Positions 1-11,110 of a stretch of 64,000 bases of DNA are shown here, in pieces (position 1 is the stretch's first letter; each line of letters begins with the position of its first letter). The notes beneath the pieces were generated by a model. It was given only the letters and a program-made list of their open reading frames with translations, did no database searches and was not told the DNA's origin. The DNA comes from Eleusine coracana subsp. coracana (Eukaryota > Streptophyta > Magnoliopsida > Poales > Poaceae): contig CM064426.1 in the NCBI GenBank assembly GCA_032690845.1, forward strand, positions 45,090,508-45,154,507, given 5' to 3'. The position numbers and the translations under genes were made by a program.

Positions 1-632
1 AACAGGGAAAACGGTGTAGCACGGACGGGACTCGACGGGGTTGACGTGCTGTAGCCACGCGGCGTGCAGGGCCAGCGCTGGCGTGCGCGGGAGGAGGAGT
101 CAGGGAGAGAACAGTGCCACGCCGGGCCAATGGGGAAGAAGAAAGGGGATTTTGCTCTGGCCCCCCTAGACTTTTTTATTTCTTGCAAACAAGTCCCTGG
201 TCAACACTAGTTTTTAATAAATCAAAATAAAATAGCTAGGGACTTCCTAAATTAGTGAAATTTGGTGGACTGACTATATAAAGGTGGAGAACACTTTGGT
301 GAATTTAATTTGAAATTTTCATAAACATATTTTTAGAATTAATTAAATGCATTAATTAGTTACTTAAGACTTAATTAATTAATTAAGGGTCTTGCCCAAC
401 AGATAAAATGCCCAATAAATTCATAATATTCTAATTTATTATTACCAAATTGATGATGAATTTATTTGGCATGAGTTGTATTAAAATTTTTAAATTGCTT
501 TAATAACTGGGTTGCAGGGTATTTATTTGCCTAGAGTTAAATCAATAGATAGACTCTATCATTTTATGCTATATTAACCATGATTAGTGCTCCCCATATT
601 TGTTAAATTAAGGTGAGACACTTGGGGTGTCA
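1..632 (-). mobile_element. Left-truncated LTR of a Tekay-like Ty3/gypsy element
   Basis: Read on the minus strand, the right edge begins TGACACCCCAAGTGTCTC, close to the TGTGACACCCAGGTGTCTC start of the complete Tekay LTR ending at 21869. The layout also matches the inner part of those LTRs: a GC-rich block (1-160), a phrase resembling 'aagtccctggtc', then a long AT-rich tail with TTAATTAATTAATTAA near 372-386. The other end lies outside the window. It abuts an open protein-coding frame at 633, so it probably inserted into that ORF. The 5-bp target duplication (TAGAG at 633-637) cannot be checked here. It is a related subfamily, not a close copy of the three Tekay LTRs further right. Confidence 0.65.
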
Positions 633-2670
633 TAGAGGAGACCTCAGAGTCAGAGTCTGAGGAGCTGGTTGAGGAGGAGGAGTCAGAGGAGGAGGCAGAG
701 CAGACTGTTCCCCAGAGGACAGCTCACCGAGCAGGAGACCCGAGGTGCACCTGTGAGGTGTGCACGAGGAGGCTGCAGAGAATTGTACAGGTAGTTGGAG
801 AGCCAGATATCCTTAAGGTTCCTGCCAAAGACCTTAAGGCGCTTCGCTTGGTACCCTTCGAGCTGTGGGTTCCAGTTCCTAGAGACCCCGCTGCTGGAGA
901 GAGGTACTGGACTGGCCTCCAGAGGAGGATCGGTGAGGGTCTAAGACGTTACCTTGGCCTGAGAGGCAAGGACAGACTCTTCGTGACGCAGCAGTACAGG
1001 ACATACGAGGCCATGAGGAGGGCCCCTGGCACAGAGATGGAGCAGTACTTCACGTACTTGCCAGTGCTAGCAGATCTAGATACTGCTCCACAAAGGTTCA
1101 GAGAGGACGTGGTGCTAGAGTTCTACGCCACACTGTGGGTTGCCAGAGACTGCTCAGAGTCCTAGTTCTTGTTCAGAGGGCAGCCACAATGTGTGACTAG
1201 ACAGGATCTGATCCATAACCTATGACTTCTTTCGTTAAACTTCTTATTATACAGGAGTGCTTATGGTACACTTGCACCACCTCGCAGACCTCGGGGAGGG
1301 AAGATGCCGACAGATAATCTGGTGTCGATTGCCTTTCCACCACCTCACACACCAGGCTTTGACAGAAGCCCTGCGAGACTCACTGCAGAGGCTAAGGTGG
1401 TGAGAGCGATAGTCACCAGGACTCTCATCCCTAGGTCAGGGTACAGAGAGGAGTTCACACTTCTCCATCAGTGGGCTATAGCAGCTATTCTGAGGAGGCA
1501 GCCGTTTGACTTGATAGACCTTCTGATTGGAGAGATGGAGGAGGTGATCTCTGAGAGGGTTGGAGGATGTCACTTGGTCTACGGGCCCTACATTTTCTAT
1601 CTCTTGAGGAAGATGGACCTAGTGACGGGGGAGCGGTACGACGCTTTCCATGATGTGACCACCAGCAACTCACCTAGAGTCGCCAGGGGATCCCAGTCTA
1701 CCTCCAGCCAGCACATAGGAGAGGAGGAGCAGGAGTCACCGGTACTACACGAGCAGGCAGCTCAGCTAGACAGCTCAGCTAGAAAGCACGGTGATTCCTG
1801 AGTCAGCCAGTATAGTAGCGCCTCCCCAGCCGACAGGTTTGTAGTCTGAGGACACTGTCACAGTGACAGCACTTGCAGGACGGTTGGGTGAGTTTATACA
1901 GAGTGTGTCAGAGGACAGACATCAGATGATGGAGCTGATCAGAGGACAGGCAGAGCTTTAGCGTCAGTAGATGGCCCTTGTCTTCGCTCTTGTGACTCAA
2001 ATGACGGAGCTTACTCAGAGACAGACCGCTCAGCAGCCAGGACCTTCAGTGATTCCCCAGTTTCAGCAGCTGCAGACTCAGCCAGGACCCTTCATTGCAC
2101 TGATGACAACACAGTCCAGCGGATTGTCACTCTCAGGGGTCTTACTGACAGGTGGAGCAGGACAGACTTTCTCTTTAGCACAACTCTCTCCCGTGTCAGC
2201 CTTCTCTGTATCTGCGTTGTTTGTCTCACCCTCACACTCTTCTAGCTCGCAGATGGCAGGACCCTCCAGTTCCCAGCATGTACCGGTCAGGAGTCTGTTC
2301 TCAGACATAGTCCACACTACTCGTGCAAACTCCCAGACCGCCCCAGAGACAGCTACAGCTTCAGCTCCACCTCTTATTGCCACAGTTTCCACTCTTACTA
2401 CTCAGGCAGCAGAGGATCTTGTCCGTGGAGGCTGCTCTCAGTAGGATGTGGCAGACCTCATACTACTCCATACTTCAGCTCAGGAGACTGCCACAGTCAC
2501 TACAGCAGCACAGGACAGCGGTCTGAGTCGCCTATAGACCTTGGTTTCTTTGAGCAGCTGGATGCTCAGGCGGCACAGGCTCAGGGAGCACAGCAGGATC
2601 CACCTCAGGAGCAGCCAGGAGCAGAGCCCATAGAGGACGTCGCTGCACCACTTCTTTCGACCATGAGCGC
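633..2670 (+). pseudogene. Broken env-like / plant transposon-domain ORF of a Sirevirus-like element
   Basis: Three blocks can be seen. 633-1165 is open from the left junction: an acidic Glu/Ser stretch, then a basic Leu/Arg-rich domain, ending at a TAG (1163-1165). 1255-1801 contains YGTLAPPRRPRGG and IVTRTLIPRSGYREEF, then a helical region, ending at a TGA (1799-1801). 1830-2650 is Gln/Ser/Thr/Pro-rich and low in complexity. From memory the middle block resembles the 'putative plant transposon protein' domain common in grass genomes; I cannot confirm this. It lies just upstream of copia-type polypurine tracts and an LTR, the position of the env-like ORF in Sireviruses. Translation start is unknown because the 5' end is cut off at 632. 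The gap 1166-1254 could be an intron or decay. No signal peptide or membrane segment is evident, so env function is positional inference only. Confidence 0.55.
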
Positions 2671-3305
2671 TTAGATGTTCATCTTTTCCCGCCTTATTGG
2701 CTTTTTGGTGCTTGTTGCCAAAGGGGGTGAAGATACTAGGTCTAGGGGGAGTGGGAGTGTGATCTTGTTACGATCGAGAGTAGCTTGTATCTAGGGGGAG
2801 CTACGAGGTTTTGGGAGATAAACCATTTGGTTCTTTTTTTAAGGTGTTATTCGCTATTCGTGGAGTATGATGAGTCATGGATTTCATTTGTTTGTGTTTG
2901 ACTCATTTTGATCTCACTTGGTTTATTTCCTTTCGTATGCAGTTCTTGTATTTATTGATTATCTTATATACCTGTGTATGATATCATGATGATGAATGGT
3001 TGTTTTTAATTCTTATTCATTGCCATGCTATCTTGTTGCATCTCATCATTTATGCCTTGCATTGTATGTCCTTATGCTTTCATTCAATATACTGCCATGA
3101 CATGCATGCATTTTCATCTAGAGTATGCTCTTCTCTCTTTTCCTTATGTCTCTAGATGTTACTTGATTGACCAGGACATTATGCATTTTCTCTCTTATGT
3201 TGTTATGGTTCCTCTCGGTCTTTGTGTAGCTTGTTTAGTCCGGTTATTCATTGAAGTTTTTTTTAATTAAGTAGTGGTTGTCATCAATCACCAAAAAAGG
3301 GGAAT
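2671..3305 (+). promoter_or_regulatory. Non-coding tail with repeated polypurine tracts before a copia 3' LTR
   Basis: AGGGGGAG occurs at 2744-2751 and 2793-2800, AAGGGGGTG at 2721-2729, and AAAAAAGGGGAAT (3293-3305) lies flush against the LTR start at 3306. Several polypurine tracts upstream of the 3' LTR are a described hallmark of Sirevirus copia elements, where they prime plus-strand DNA. The T-rich stretch between (2830-3280) shows no convincing gene; its short open frames look like chance. Confidence 0.6.
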
Positions 3306-4895
3306 TGTATGTTTCATGACCATTGATGATTGGATCCTTGTGGTATGGATGTTTTGGTGATAGATGACAACTATGAAATTGTGGGCTAACATCTACACGA
3401 GTGTTGTCTATGTAGGAATCATCTCTTAACTCTATTACAAATCATATGGATGATGGTGTCCTTGGCGATTGATGACAATGACCACAAGCATGGAGGCTTG
3501 TGAACTTGATGGAGTCCAAGGGTTGATGGAGATGGATCAAAGCGGAGGACAAGCTACGGTGAAAGTGTTTGGAGCACTTCAGTAGTTGTGAGGGCTTTGA
3601 GTCCATAGGAAAAACCGGACTATCAAGAGGGTCTAGGTCATTCTCTTAGGTCATGTCTAGTCGGTGATGTGCAAGGTTGCTCTGTGAAATCACAGGCACT
3701 AGGTGATAGTGGAGAAGCCAAGGAGCTGTTCAGAGAAGCCGGGAAACCAAGTCAAGCGAGGACAACAAGTTTCAGCTTCTAGACGTAGTGACCAGACAGA
3801 GGATTCAGAGGTGACCGGACTGTACGGTCACTATGTGGAGTTTTCCAGGACTTAACGCGAGGAGCAAGGACTCCGACTGCAGGAGAATCTATACAGACCG
3901 GAGGGTCCTGTCAGTAGGAGTGCAGGGACGACAGAGAGGTTGTAATTTACGGACCTTCCTGGAATGGAGAGAGAAAGTGGAACAGACGGTCCGGTCACTA
4001 CAGGAGGAAGCAGCGGACAGAGGGCAACGGCTCTGAAGGAGCCGTCCGGTGGAGACCGGACTGTCCGGTCTAAACAGTGACCGGACTGTCCAGTCAGTTC
4101 GTCCAGAGAGGCTGTTTCGTGGAGCAACGGCTAGTTTGAGGTTGGGAGCCTATATAACTTTGTTGCTGGGGTCTTTGTGACCTCTCTTGGCCAGTGGAAT
4201 ACCTGAGAGCATTTGGTAAGGTCCAAGAGGAAAAAAGGAGAGCACTAGGAGAGGATATTGGATATCTTGAGAGTGCTAGTGAGTGTATCAAGGAGCTACC
4301 TTGCACATCTAAGGCTAGGGTGTCCTTGAGGGTGTGATCTAGGTTGTTACTCTTGGTCTATGGTGAGACCTAGACCGGTTAGGTGTCGGTGATCGAGCCT
4401 ATCATGATCGGTTGTGAAGGCTGTCACAAGTTTGTACACGGTTTGAGCCCGCCGTTGGAATGGGCATCAATCGTGAGCGCTCGTGCCGGCTCGGGGAGTG
4501 TGGCATGTTCTTGAGGGAGGCGAGCTTGTGCTTTGTGCAGCAGTGACGCACACTGTGTCTTCACTCGAGGAGTGATTGCGGGCTCATGGGCGAGAACTCC
4601 ATTTGGTGGAGGGAGGGACCGGGACTCCGGCGGGAGTGGTCCAAAGAGGAGTAGGGAAAGGCGCCATCCTTCCGAGACCTCGGGAAAAAATCATGAGCAT
4701 TTCTTGACCCGACCCTCTCTTTACTATTTCGCAATTGTGTGCTCTAGTGATAGGGTAACTTGTGGCTTGCATAGGGTAGTGTGAATAGCTTCCGCACATT
4801 GCTTTGCATCATGAACACTAGCATGTGTAGGGTCTTGGCCTACTAGAATTGTTTAGGTTGCAACAATTTGTTAGGTTTGAGAAGCGTGAAACTGA
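3306..4895 (+). mobile_element. Copia (Sirevirus-like) 3' LTR, copy 1, cut by Athila-1
   Basis: It starts TGTATGTTTCATGACC directly after a polypurine tract and aligns along its length with the LTRs at 7062-8872 and (inverted) 62702-64000. It contains the palindrome family GACCGGACNGTCCGGTC between 3809 and 4096 and a TATA box (TATATAA, 4151-4157), so the palindromes lie in U3 just upstream of the promoter. At 4895 the alignment to the third copy stops and Athila-1 begins; the last 5 bp, ACTGA (4891-4895), is the presumed target duplication. The remaining LTR end, expected beyond the Athila element, is not in this window. Confidence 0.8.
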
Positions 4896-6085
4896 TGTTG
4901 CCGGAGATGGGAAATGTGTTTGCTTGTCTCATGATGTGTAGGTCACTGGAGTCGACTTGGCGGTCAACGGCGAGAGGATCGGGCACAAGTAGGGGACTTG
5001 GGGATGGACGATTGTTGGTGGTTTCTAGATGCCCATTTTATCCACCAAAAAGGGATGTTTTGTGTCTTAATTTCGTGGTTTGGACTAACAATTAACCCCA
5101 TATTTGTATATATTTGTAGTTGTTCTATTTTGGATGTAATCACAGGAAACAGGTGTAAAACAGGGCAATTATGGATAAAGAACTAAAGAGCAATGAATAT
5201 GGGCTAGATGCGGAGCCGCACCGATCGGCACAGGCCTGGGCCGATCAGCACAAAAGGAAAAGATGATGAAAACACAACCCAGTCCGAGAAGGACGAAGGC
5301 CCAGCCTAGTATGAGTTAGAGTCGGTGGAAGTTGACCTAATCCCATCAGATATAAAAGGAAGATAATTATCAAGAGCCAGGAACGGACGGCAGACGACGA
5401 CAATTGTGAGAATCAGTTATTAGAACTAGGGTTCTAGGATATTGGCGGCGAATGTCGGTCAACACCGATGAGATCCACCAGAAGGGAGGTCACGCCGATC
5501 GGCGTGAAGCTTGCGCCAATCGGCTCGTGCGTGTTTCAGCGCTATTTCTCATCCCTTTGCTATGTCTAGCGGAAGGATGAGTGAGTAGTCTCGTATTCTC
5601 TTCTCTAGAGCGGGAATCTGGTCATGTAACTCTCATACTTATTGATATTCTCTCGATGAATTTAATCTATGTGATAAACTTAATTGTATATCTATCTATC
5701 CTTTTCATTAGTGTATCGGCCAATACACTTTTGCCCATTACATAGTGCAAGAAACCAGTGGGGAGCTAATAGCCTCTATAGTGACAGCCGGGGCGAACGA
5801 AACCACCATGCCTTGTAGAATATTAGAGTCATCACTCGAGTTTATAAGAGTAAGGTTGCATGCTAGTGAACCAATCCTAAGGAGAGAATCCTTCATTATC
5901 TTGTTACCTCTCCAATAACATTCACATCAACCAAACCATTGCAACTTGTTAGTAACCCTTTAATAGTAATTGTTCCGCTCGTTCCATGTTGATTCGATAA
6001 CCTTGGAATACTCTGAGGGAGAAAGAGCTACAACTGTACACCATCCTCTTGCGGTATATAAGTGGGTGCGTAATTATGACCAACA
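4896..6085 (+). mobile_element. Athila-1 5' LTR
   Basis: It begins TGTTGCC and ends GACCAACA, a matching inverted terminus, and is followed 14 bp later by a tRNA-Asp-type primer site. Its last ~550 bp match the inverted Athila-2 LTR piece at 48667-49261 at roughly 90% by eye. A TATA box (TATAAAAG) is at 5351-5358. Palindromic GCCGATCGGC-type motifs occur as pairs at about 5217-5250 and 5491-5525, on both sides of the TATA box. Length is about 1190 bp. Confidence 0.8.
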
Positions 6086-6099
6086 AGCTACCTTTTTTC

Positions 6100-6117
6100 T
6101 GGCGTTGTTGCCAGGGA
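6100..6117 (+). promoter_or_regulatory. Athila-1 primer binding site (tRNA-Asp type)
   Basis: TGGCGTTGTTGCCAGGGA resembles the TGGCGCC-GTTGCCGGGGA primer site used by plant Athila/Tat elements and complementary to the 3' end of tRNA-Asp, with a few mismatches. It lies 14 bp after the LTR end. Confidence 0.75.
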
Positions 6118-6210
6118 ACAAGCCAGTTCTTTTACTATTAATATTTTACTAACATCTAATCCTCTCTTTTCTAGTTGTTTTTGTTTTTGTGTTTTGTATG
6201 AATTTTCAGA

Positions 6211-7061
6211 ATGAGTACGACAGGACCTTCTCCGACGCTCAGGGAGCTTTCTCTACCATCTCCAGACGTGTTGGTGCCTCAATCCTTAGATGAGAAGGCC
6301 ACGGCCTCCTCGTATGTGTTGAACCCTAATATCATTAGCATGGCTGAAGCAAACAAGTTCTTTGGAGTGAAAGAGGAGAACCCGTATACTCACTTACAAG
6401 ATTTGGAGGCACTTTGCCAAACATTCCATCATGAAGGAGTGCCTCAGGATCTTTACAGGTGGCTACTTTTCCCATTCTCTATGAGGAAAAGCCAAAGAGT
6501 GGCACAAAGCAGCATCTCGAGAAGCAAAAGGTAAGTGGAGTGAGTTAGTTGAAAATTTTTGTCTCCACTATTTTCCTTTGCCAAAGGTGCAGAAGTTGAG
6601 AAGAGAGGTGGTGAATTTCTTACAAAAAGATGAAGAATCTCTCACAGAAGCCTGGACGCGTTTTCAAACATTGTTGAAACAAGGACCTGACCTCGGCATT
6701 GATGAGAATATGTGCACTCAAACCTTCTACATGGCCATAAACAAGGCATCGAGGATGCATTTGGATGGATCGGCCGGAGGAAGTTTTCTGAGATTGACAG
6801 CCAAGGCAAGGATCAAATTGTTAGGTAAAATTGCCGAGAATGAAGCTTTGCACAAGCATTGGGAAGAATATCTGGAACTAAATCAGTAATGCCCAGAAGT
6901 TATGCAGAAGGCAGAGTCGACGGTTGAACAGATCTTGATGACCAAGAGCAAAGCAATGATTCCTTTAGAGCATAAATTCGAAGAAATAGAGCCTGTTAGA
7001 CCCGCCTCTATGGATCTGACATGTGCGCCGATCGATGCAGTCTCTGAGCCGATCGGTGTAG
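6211..7061 (+). pseudogene. gag: Athila-1 gag, broken and truncated
   Basis: The ATG at 6211 follows the primer site by about 95 bp. The frame encodes an Athila-type gag start (PNIISMAEANKFFGVKEENP), breaks after 6530, and resumes at 6578-6889 with the helical capsid-like region containing EAWTRFQTLLKQGPDLGI. It continues weakly to 7061, where copia A is inserted. Gag forms the cytoplasmic virus-like particle. The last ~35 bp hold two GCCGATCGGT-like palindromes, the same motif as in the element's LTR. No zinc knuckle or protease is left, so this copy could not have worked on its own even before the copia insertion unless those parts lie elsewhere. Confidence 0.75.
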
Positions 7062-8872
7062 TGTAAGGATCATGACCATTGAGGTCACCCTAAGGTATGA
7101 TGTTTTGGTGATGCATGACAAACATGAAATGTGACTAATATCTACAGGAGTGTTGTTTGTGTCGGAAACCTTTTCTACCTTATGATGTTTGTCTGCGGTG
7201 TCCTTGGCGATGGATGACAATGACCGCAAGCATGGAGGCTTGTGAACTTGATGGAGATGGATCAAAGTAGAGAACAAGCTATGGTGCAAGTGGTTGGAAC
7301 ACTTGAGTAGTTGTTAGGGCTATGAGTCCATAGGAAGAACCGGACTATCAAGGGGGTCTAGGTCATTCTCTTAGGTCATGTCTAGTCGGTGATGTGCAAG
7401 GTTGCTCGGTGAAATCACAGGCACTAGGTGACAGTGGAGAAGCCAAGGAGCTGTTTGGAGAAGCCGGGAAACGAAGTCAAGCGAGGACAACAAGTTTTGG
7501 CTTCTGGACATATAGACCGAATAGAGGGGTCTGTAGAGACCGGACTGTACGGTCACTATGGGGAGTTGTCCAGGACTTAGCATGAGGAGCAGGACTCTAT
7601 CAGCAGGAGACTCCATACAGACCGGACAGTCCGGTCTGCTGACCGGACGGTCCGGTTAGTAGGAGTGTAGGAAAGGCAGAAGATGTGCATTTTGCGGACG
7701 CTCCTGGAATGGAGAGAGAAAGTGGACCGGACGGTCTGGTCCAGTGACCGGACAGTCCGGTTAGTACAGGAATTTGCCTAGATAGAAGAGGCCAACGGCT
7801 GAGGAGAGCCGTTACAAAGTGACCAGACGGTCCGGTCAGGCAGTGACCGGACAATCCGGTCAGTGTGTCCAGAAAGGCAATTTCGTGGAGCAATGACTAG
7901 TTTCAGGTTGGGAGCCAATATAACTTCATTGCTGGGGTCTTGGAGACATCTCTTGGCCAGTGGAATACCTGAGAGCATTTGGTAAGGTCCAAGAGCAAAA
8001 GAGGAGAGCACTAGGAGGAGATATTGCATATCTTGAAAGTGCTAGAGAAGAGTAGCTTGAGCATCTTTCACATCTAAGGCTTGGGTGTCCTTGAGGGTGT
8101 GATCTAGATTGTTACTCTTGGTCTATGGTGAGACCTAGACTGGTTAGGTGTCGGTGATCGAGCCTATCGTGATCGGTTGTGAAGGCCGTCACACGTTTGT
8201 ACATGGTTTGAGCCCGCCATTGAAAGGGGCATCGCTAGTGAGCGCCCGTGTCGGCTCGGAGAGTCCAGCAAGTTCTCGTGGGAGGCAAGCTTGTGCTTTG
8301 TGCAGTGGTGATGCACGTCGTGTCTTCACTCAAGGAGTGATTACGGGCTCGTGGGCGAGAACTCCACTTGGTGGCGGGAGGGATCGGGACTCCGGCGGGA
8401 GTGGTCCAACGAGGATTAGGGGAAGGCACCATCCTTCTGAGACCTCAGGAAAAAAATCATATGCCAACCCTTACTCTACTCCTCACTATGATGCTTCACC
8501 TTCCGCATTTACATACGGTGCTATTCATGCTCGTGTGTTCTCATAATTCTAGTTGACTATCTTGTAGACTTGCATGTTTAGGCTCCTTACTTGCTAGTAG
8601 TGTTTAAGCTTCCGCATTTGATGACTAGCATGAGTAGGAGTTGCATTGGTGTGCTTGATCACTAGAAATGCGTAGGAGTTGTATTGACTTGTGTGATCCA
8701 CTAGTATGCATAGGGTGCCTTTCTTTCATATGATTATATTGTTAGTGTGATCACCACTAGAATTGTGTAGGAGTTGGTTTGAGTGCTATCGGGAGTTTGT
8801 AATTGGTAAAATTGGTACATAGTGGTAGTTCCCAATTCACCCCCCTCCCTCTCGGTCACTACGATCCTTTCA
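7062..8872 (+). mobile_element. Copia A 5' LTR, copy 2 of this LTR family
   Basis: It starts TGTAAGGATCATGACC and ends CGATCCTTTCA, 2 bp before a canonical primer site (8875). It is homologous to 3306-4895 and to the inverted copy at 62702-64000. The palindrome GACCGGACNGTCCGGTC and variants recur about seven times between 7536 and 7862. The TATA region (7917-7923, AATATAA) is degraded relative to copy 1. The 3' third (8470-8872) has its own sequence with repeats of a 'catgagtaggagttg' type phrase and differs from the third copy. Confidence 0.85.
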
Positions 8873-8874
8873 AC

Positions 8875-8886
8875 TGGTATCAGAGC
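8875..8886 (+). promoter_or_regulatory. Copia A primer binding site (initiator Met tRNA)
   Basis: TGGTATCAGAGC is the standard plant copia/gypsy primer site complementary to the 3' end of initiator tRNA-Met, and it sits 2 bp after the LTR end. Confidence 0.92.
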
Positions 8887-8940
8887 CAAGTGCTCATTAT
8901 AAGGCTTGACCGCCTTGAGTAGTGGCCGTATTGTGTTGGG

Positions 8941-10186
8941 ATGTCACCCTATTCGAGGCCGGGTCATGGCTCATGGAAGGATCGCTTTAAAAGCTACCTA
9001 AATGCCATGATTCCGAATGAGCTGATGGACACTCTTGTGGACTTTGCCAATACATTTACCGATGATCATGTGTATGATGATTGTGATGATGGTGTGGATG
9101 TGCCTTGTACTAGTGAGTGCCTAGATTCTTCTAGCATAGACTTGATAGGTTGCTCTACTAGTGTGCCTAACATGACGATTGATAATGATGTGTCTCTTGA
9201 CCTTGCTTGCTCTAGTAGCATTAATGATGTTTGTGAGCCTCCTATTGATCATGCTAGTAGTTCTCTTGTTGAGGAGTTCTTTACTTTTCATGCTAATGAC
9301 AATGAGGACTTACTTGACTCTCTTATTCGCTTGCAAGGTATTGTGGACAGGATTAGGGCAACTTCTTTCGAGCTTCCCAAGATTGTGATAGTTGAGAAGA
9401 TCCTCTCCTTGCTTCCGAGTAGCAAGCTCTTCTACGTCACTCATGACCTTCTCATGGAGAAGAGTCTCTCCGTAGAAGATGTGATTGAGCTAATCTTCAA
9501 GGATGAGGAAATTACCGTGAGCATGGCGTGGAAGAAGACATCCAAGACAAACCATGAAGCATCTTCAAGCAAAGGGAAAGAAATAGTTTCAAGCTCAAAC
9601 TTCATTGATCCCTCCACAAGATTGTCTTGCAACAACCTCTACAACCCCTTCGGGGCAAGACATTCTTCGGGCGCTTCGTCAAGCTCTACCTCAAGTGCAT
9701 TCCAAGTTTTACTTCAAGCACCTTGAGTGGATCAAGCATTGGCGTAGGGGGAGCACCAACAACAATGCTCGCTCGATCATTTGATCTTGCGGCTTCGGCT
9801 CCGGCGCCTACACCTCCTCCACCCCCTCCACCACAAGATCACCTTTGGCATCTTTGTCGAGCTCACCAACAGGATCTCTTCTTTGAACTTGGTGAATTTG
9901 TGAGAAATCTGAATCATTATCTTTGTGAGAATCTATTGAGCATATATGATCTTGTGTGTAGGATAAGCACTTTTTGGGGACTTTGAAGGATTGCACCACA
10001 TGAAGTGATTGACAAGCTCCTCCAAAAAATCACAACTCCTGAGAGGGGTTTCTTACTTGAGGAGGTAGTCAATAGGAGACATGAGCTCTCAATTGAGAGA
10101 GCAATGGAGATTATACTTGTGCCTCACTCTCAAGTGGGACATGTGCTTGAGCACATCACTGGATTCTATGATCCTCCCCATTACTA
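8941..10186 (+). pseudogene. gag: Copia A gag region
   Basis: The ATG at 8941 is the first after the primer site and opens a 261-residue frame ending at 9726. Residues 1-20 begin MSPYSRPGHGSWKDRF. A long Asp/Ser-rich part follows, then a helical segment (about 100-190) of the kind found in copia gag, then a Lys/Ser-rich tail. A Pro-rich stretch follows in another frame (9780-9840), and the region 10005-10186 runs on in frame into the CRM LTR. I see no CCHC zinc knuckle before the CRM insertion. The gag is atypical for copia, and assignment rests mainly on position between the primer site and the protease at 32930. Confidence 0.55.
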
Positions 10187-11108
10187 TGATGAGGACATCA
10201 CTCCTAAGGATACATGTAAAACTCCTCCAATTCTGGACTTGCAAGGTCCAATGACTAGAGCTCGTGCACGACGACTAAATTTAGAGGTGAGCTCGTTCCT
10301 ACATTCTTCATTATATGTCACTTTCGAGAATGGTTTGCTACCTAATGATTATATTGTAATTAGGAACCATGGAGAGGACCAGGAGATGATGGGAGAAGGA
10401 CTTGGAAAAGTGGAGGACCAGCAAGGACGTGGAAGCCAAGGTGGAGGCCCAACCAAAACCGACTTCGAGTCTGTTTCGGGGCTCAGGACCAGTCTGCACC
10501 AAAACGGAGGCCCAGGACACATACGGACTCAGATTTGGACGTTCTACATATGCACGGAAATATAAGAAGAAGACCTTTCCAATGCCGTTGGTCTCATATC
10601 AAAATTTATCCGGAGTCATCGGAAATTGTCGAAACAAGAGAGGGTCCAGAATCTGTTTCGGTGCTACATCGCCTATTTTTGGCCATTGGGCTTTATATCT
10701 AGTTGAGCCCAATTAGGGGCGCATCCAGAGGGTCTTGCACGACCCTAGGGTCTTCATATACAGCCTCCGCTGCACCATTAGGGTTTGGGTTTTGCTTAGA
10801 TTATTCTGTTCATAACAGTTTGGCCGTCATCACGATTTGTGAGACCCCAACTTCGTGAGATTCATAATACATCTACAATTGTGTTTCCTTTTCCTTTGTT
10901 CTTTCTTGTGTTCTTGATTTGCAGGCAGGGATTAGCCTTCTCGGCGAGGTCAATTGTTTTAGGATGGTTGATAACCAGAGGAGACGTCGTGCTATGATTG
11001 CGAGGATTAGAACGTGCTGTTGTAAAGCCGGATCGATTTGTGTGTCGCCTCCGACCAAATCAACATATCCAGAACCTTTTGGAAGATCAGGAACCCTTGT
11101 CCACATCA
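10187..11108 (+). mobile_element. CRM 5' LTR
   Basis: Begins TGATGAGGACATC and ends TCCACATCA. It is 922 bp, the same length as the 3' LTR once the Tekay insert and its duplicated target site are removed. The first ~350 bp also encode the carboxyl-terminal tail of integrase (GPMTRARARRLNLEV), as in the 3' LTR. Confidence 0.88.
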
Positions 11109-11110
11109 AG

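Noticed and set aside
3025..3270. An 81-codon hydrophobic frame upstream of the first copia LTR
   Set aside because: Lies in T-rich untranslated sequence between polypurine tracts; hydrophobicity follows from T-rich codons and there is no homologous frame elsewhere in the window.
7536..7862. CRISPR-like spaced palindromic repeats
   Set aside because: Irregular spacing, a eukaryotic retrotransposon LTR context and no cas-like genes. They are LTR palindromes of the kind found in Sireviruses.
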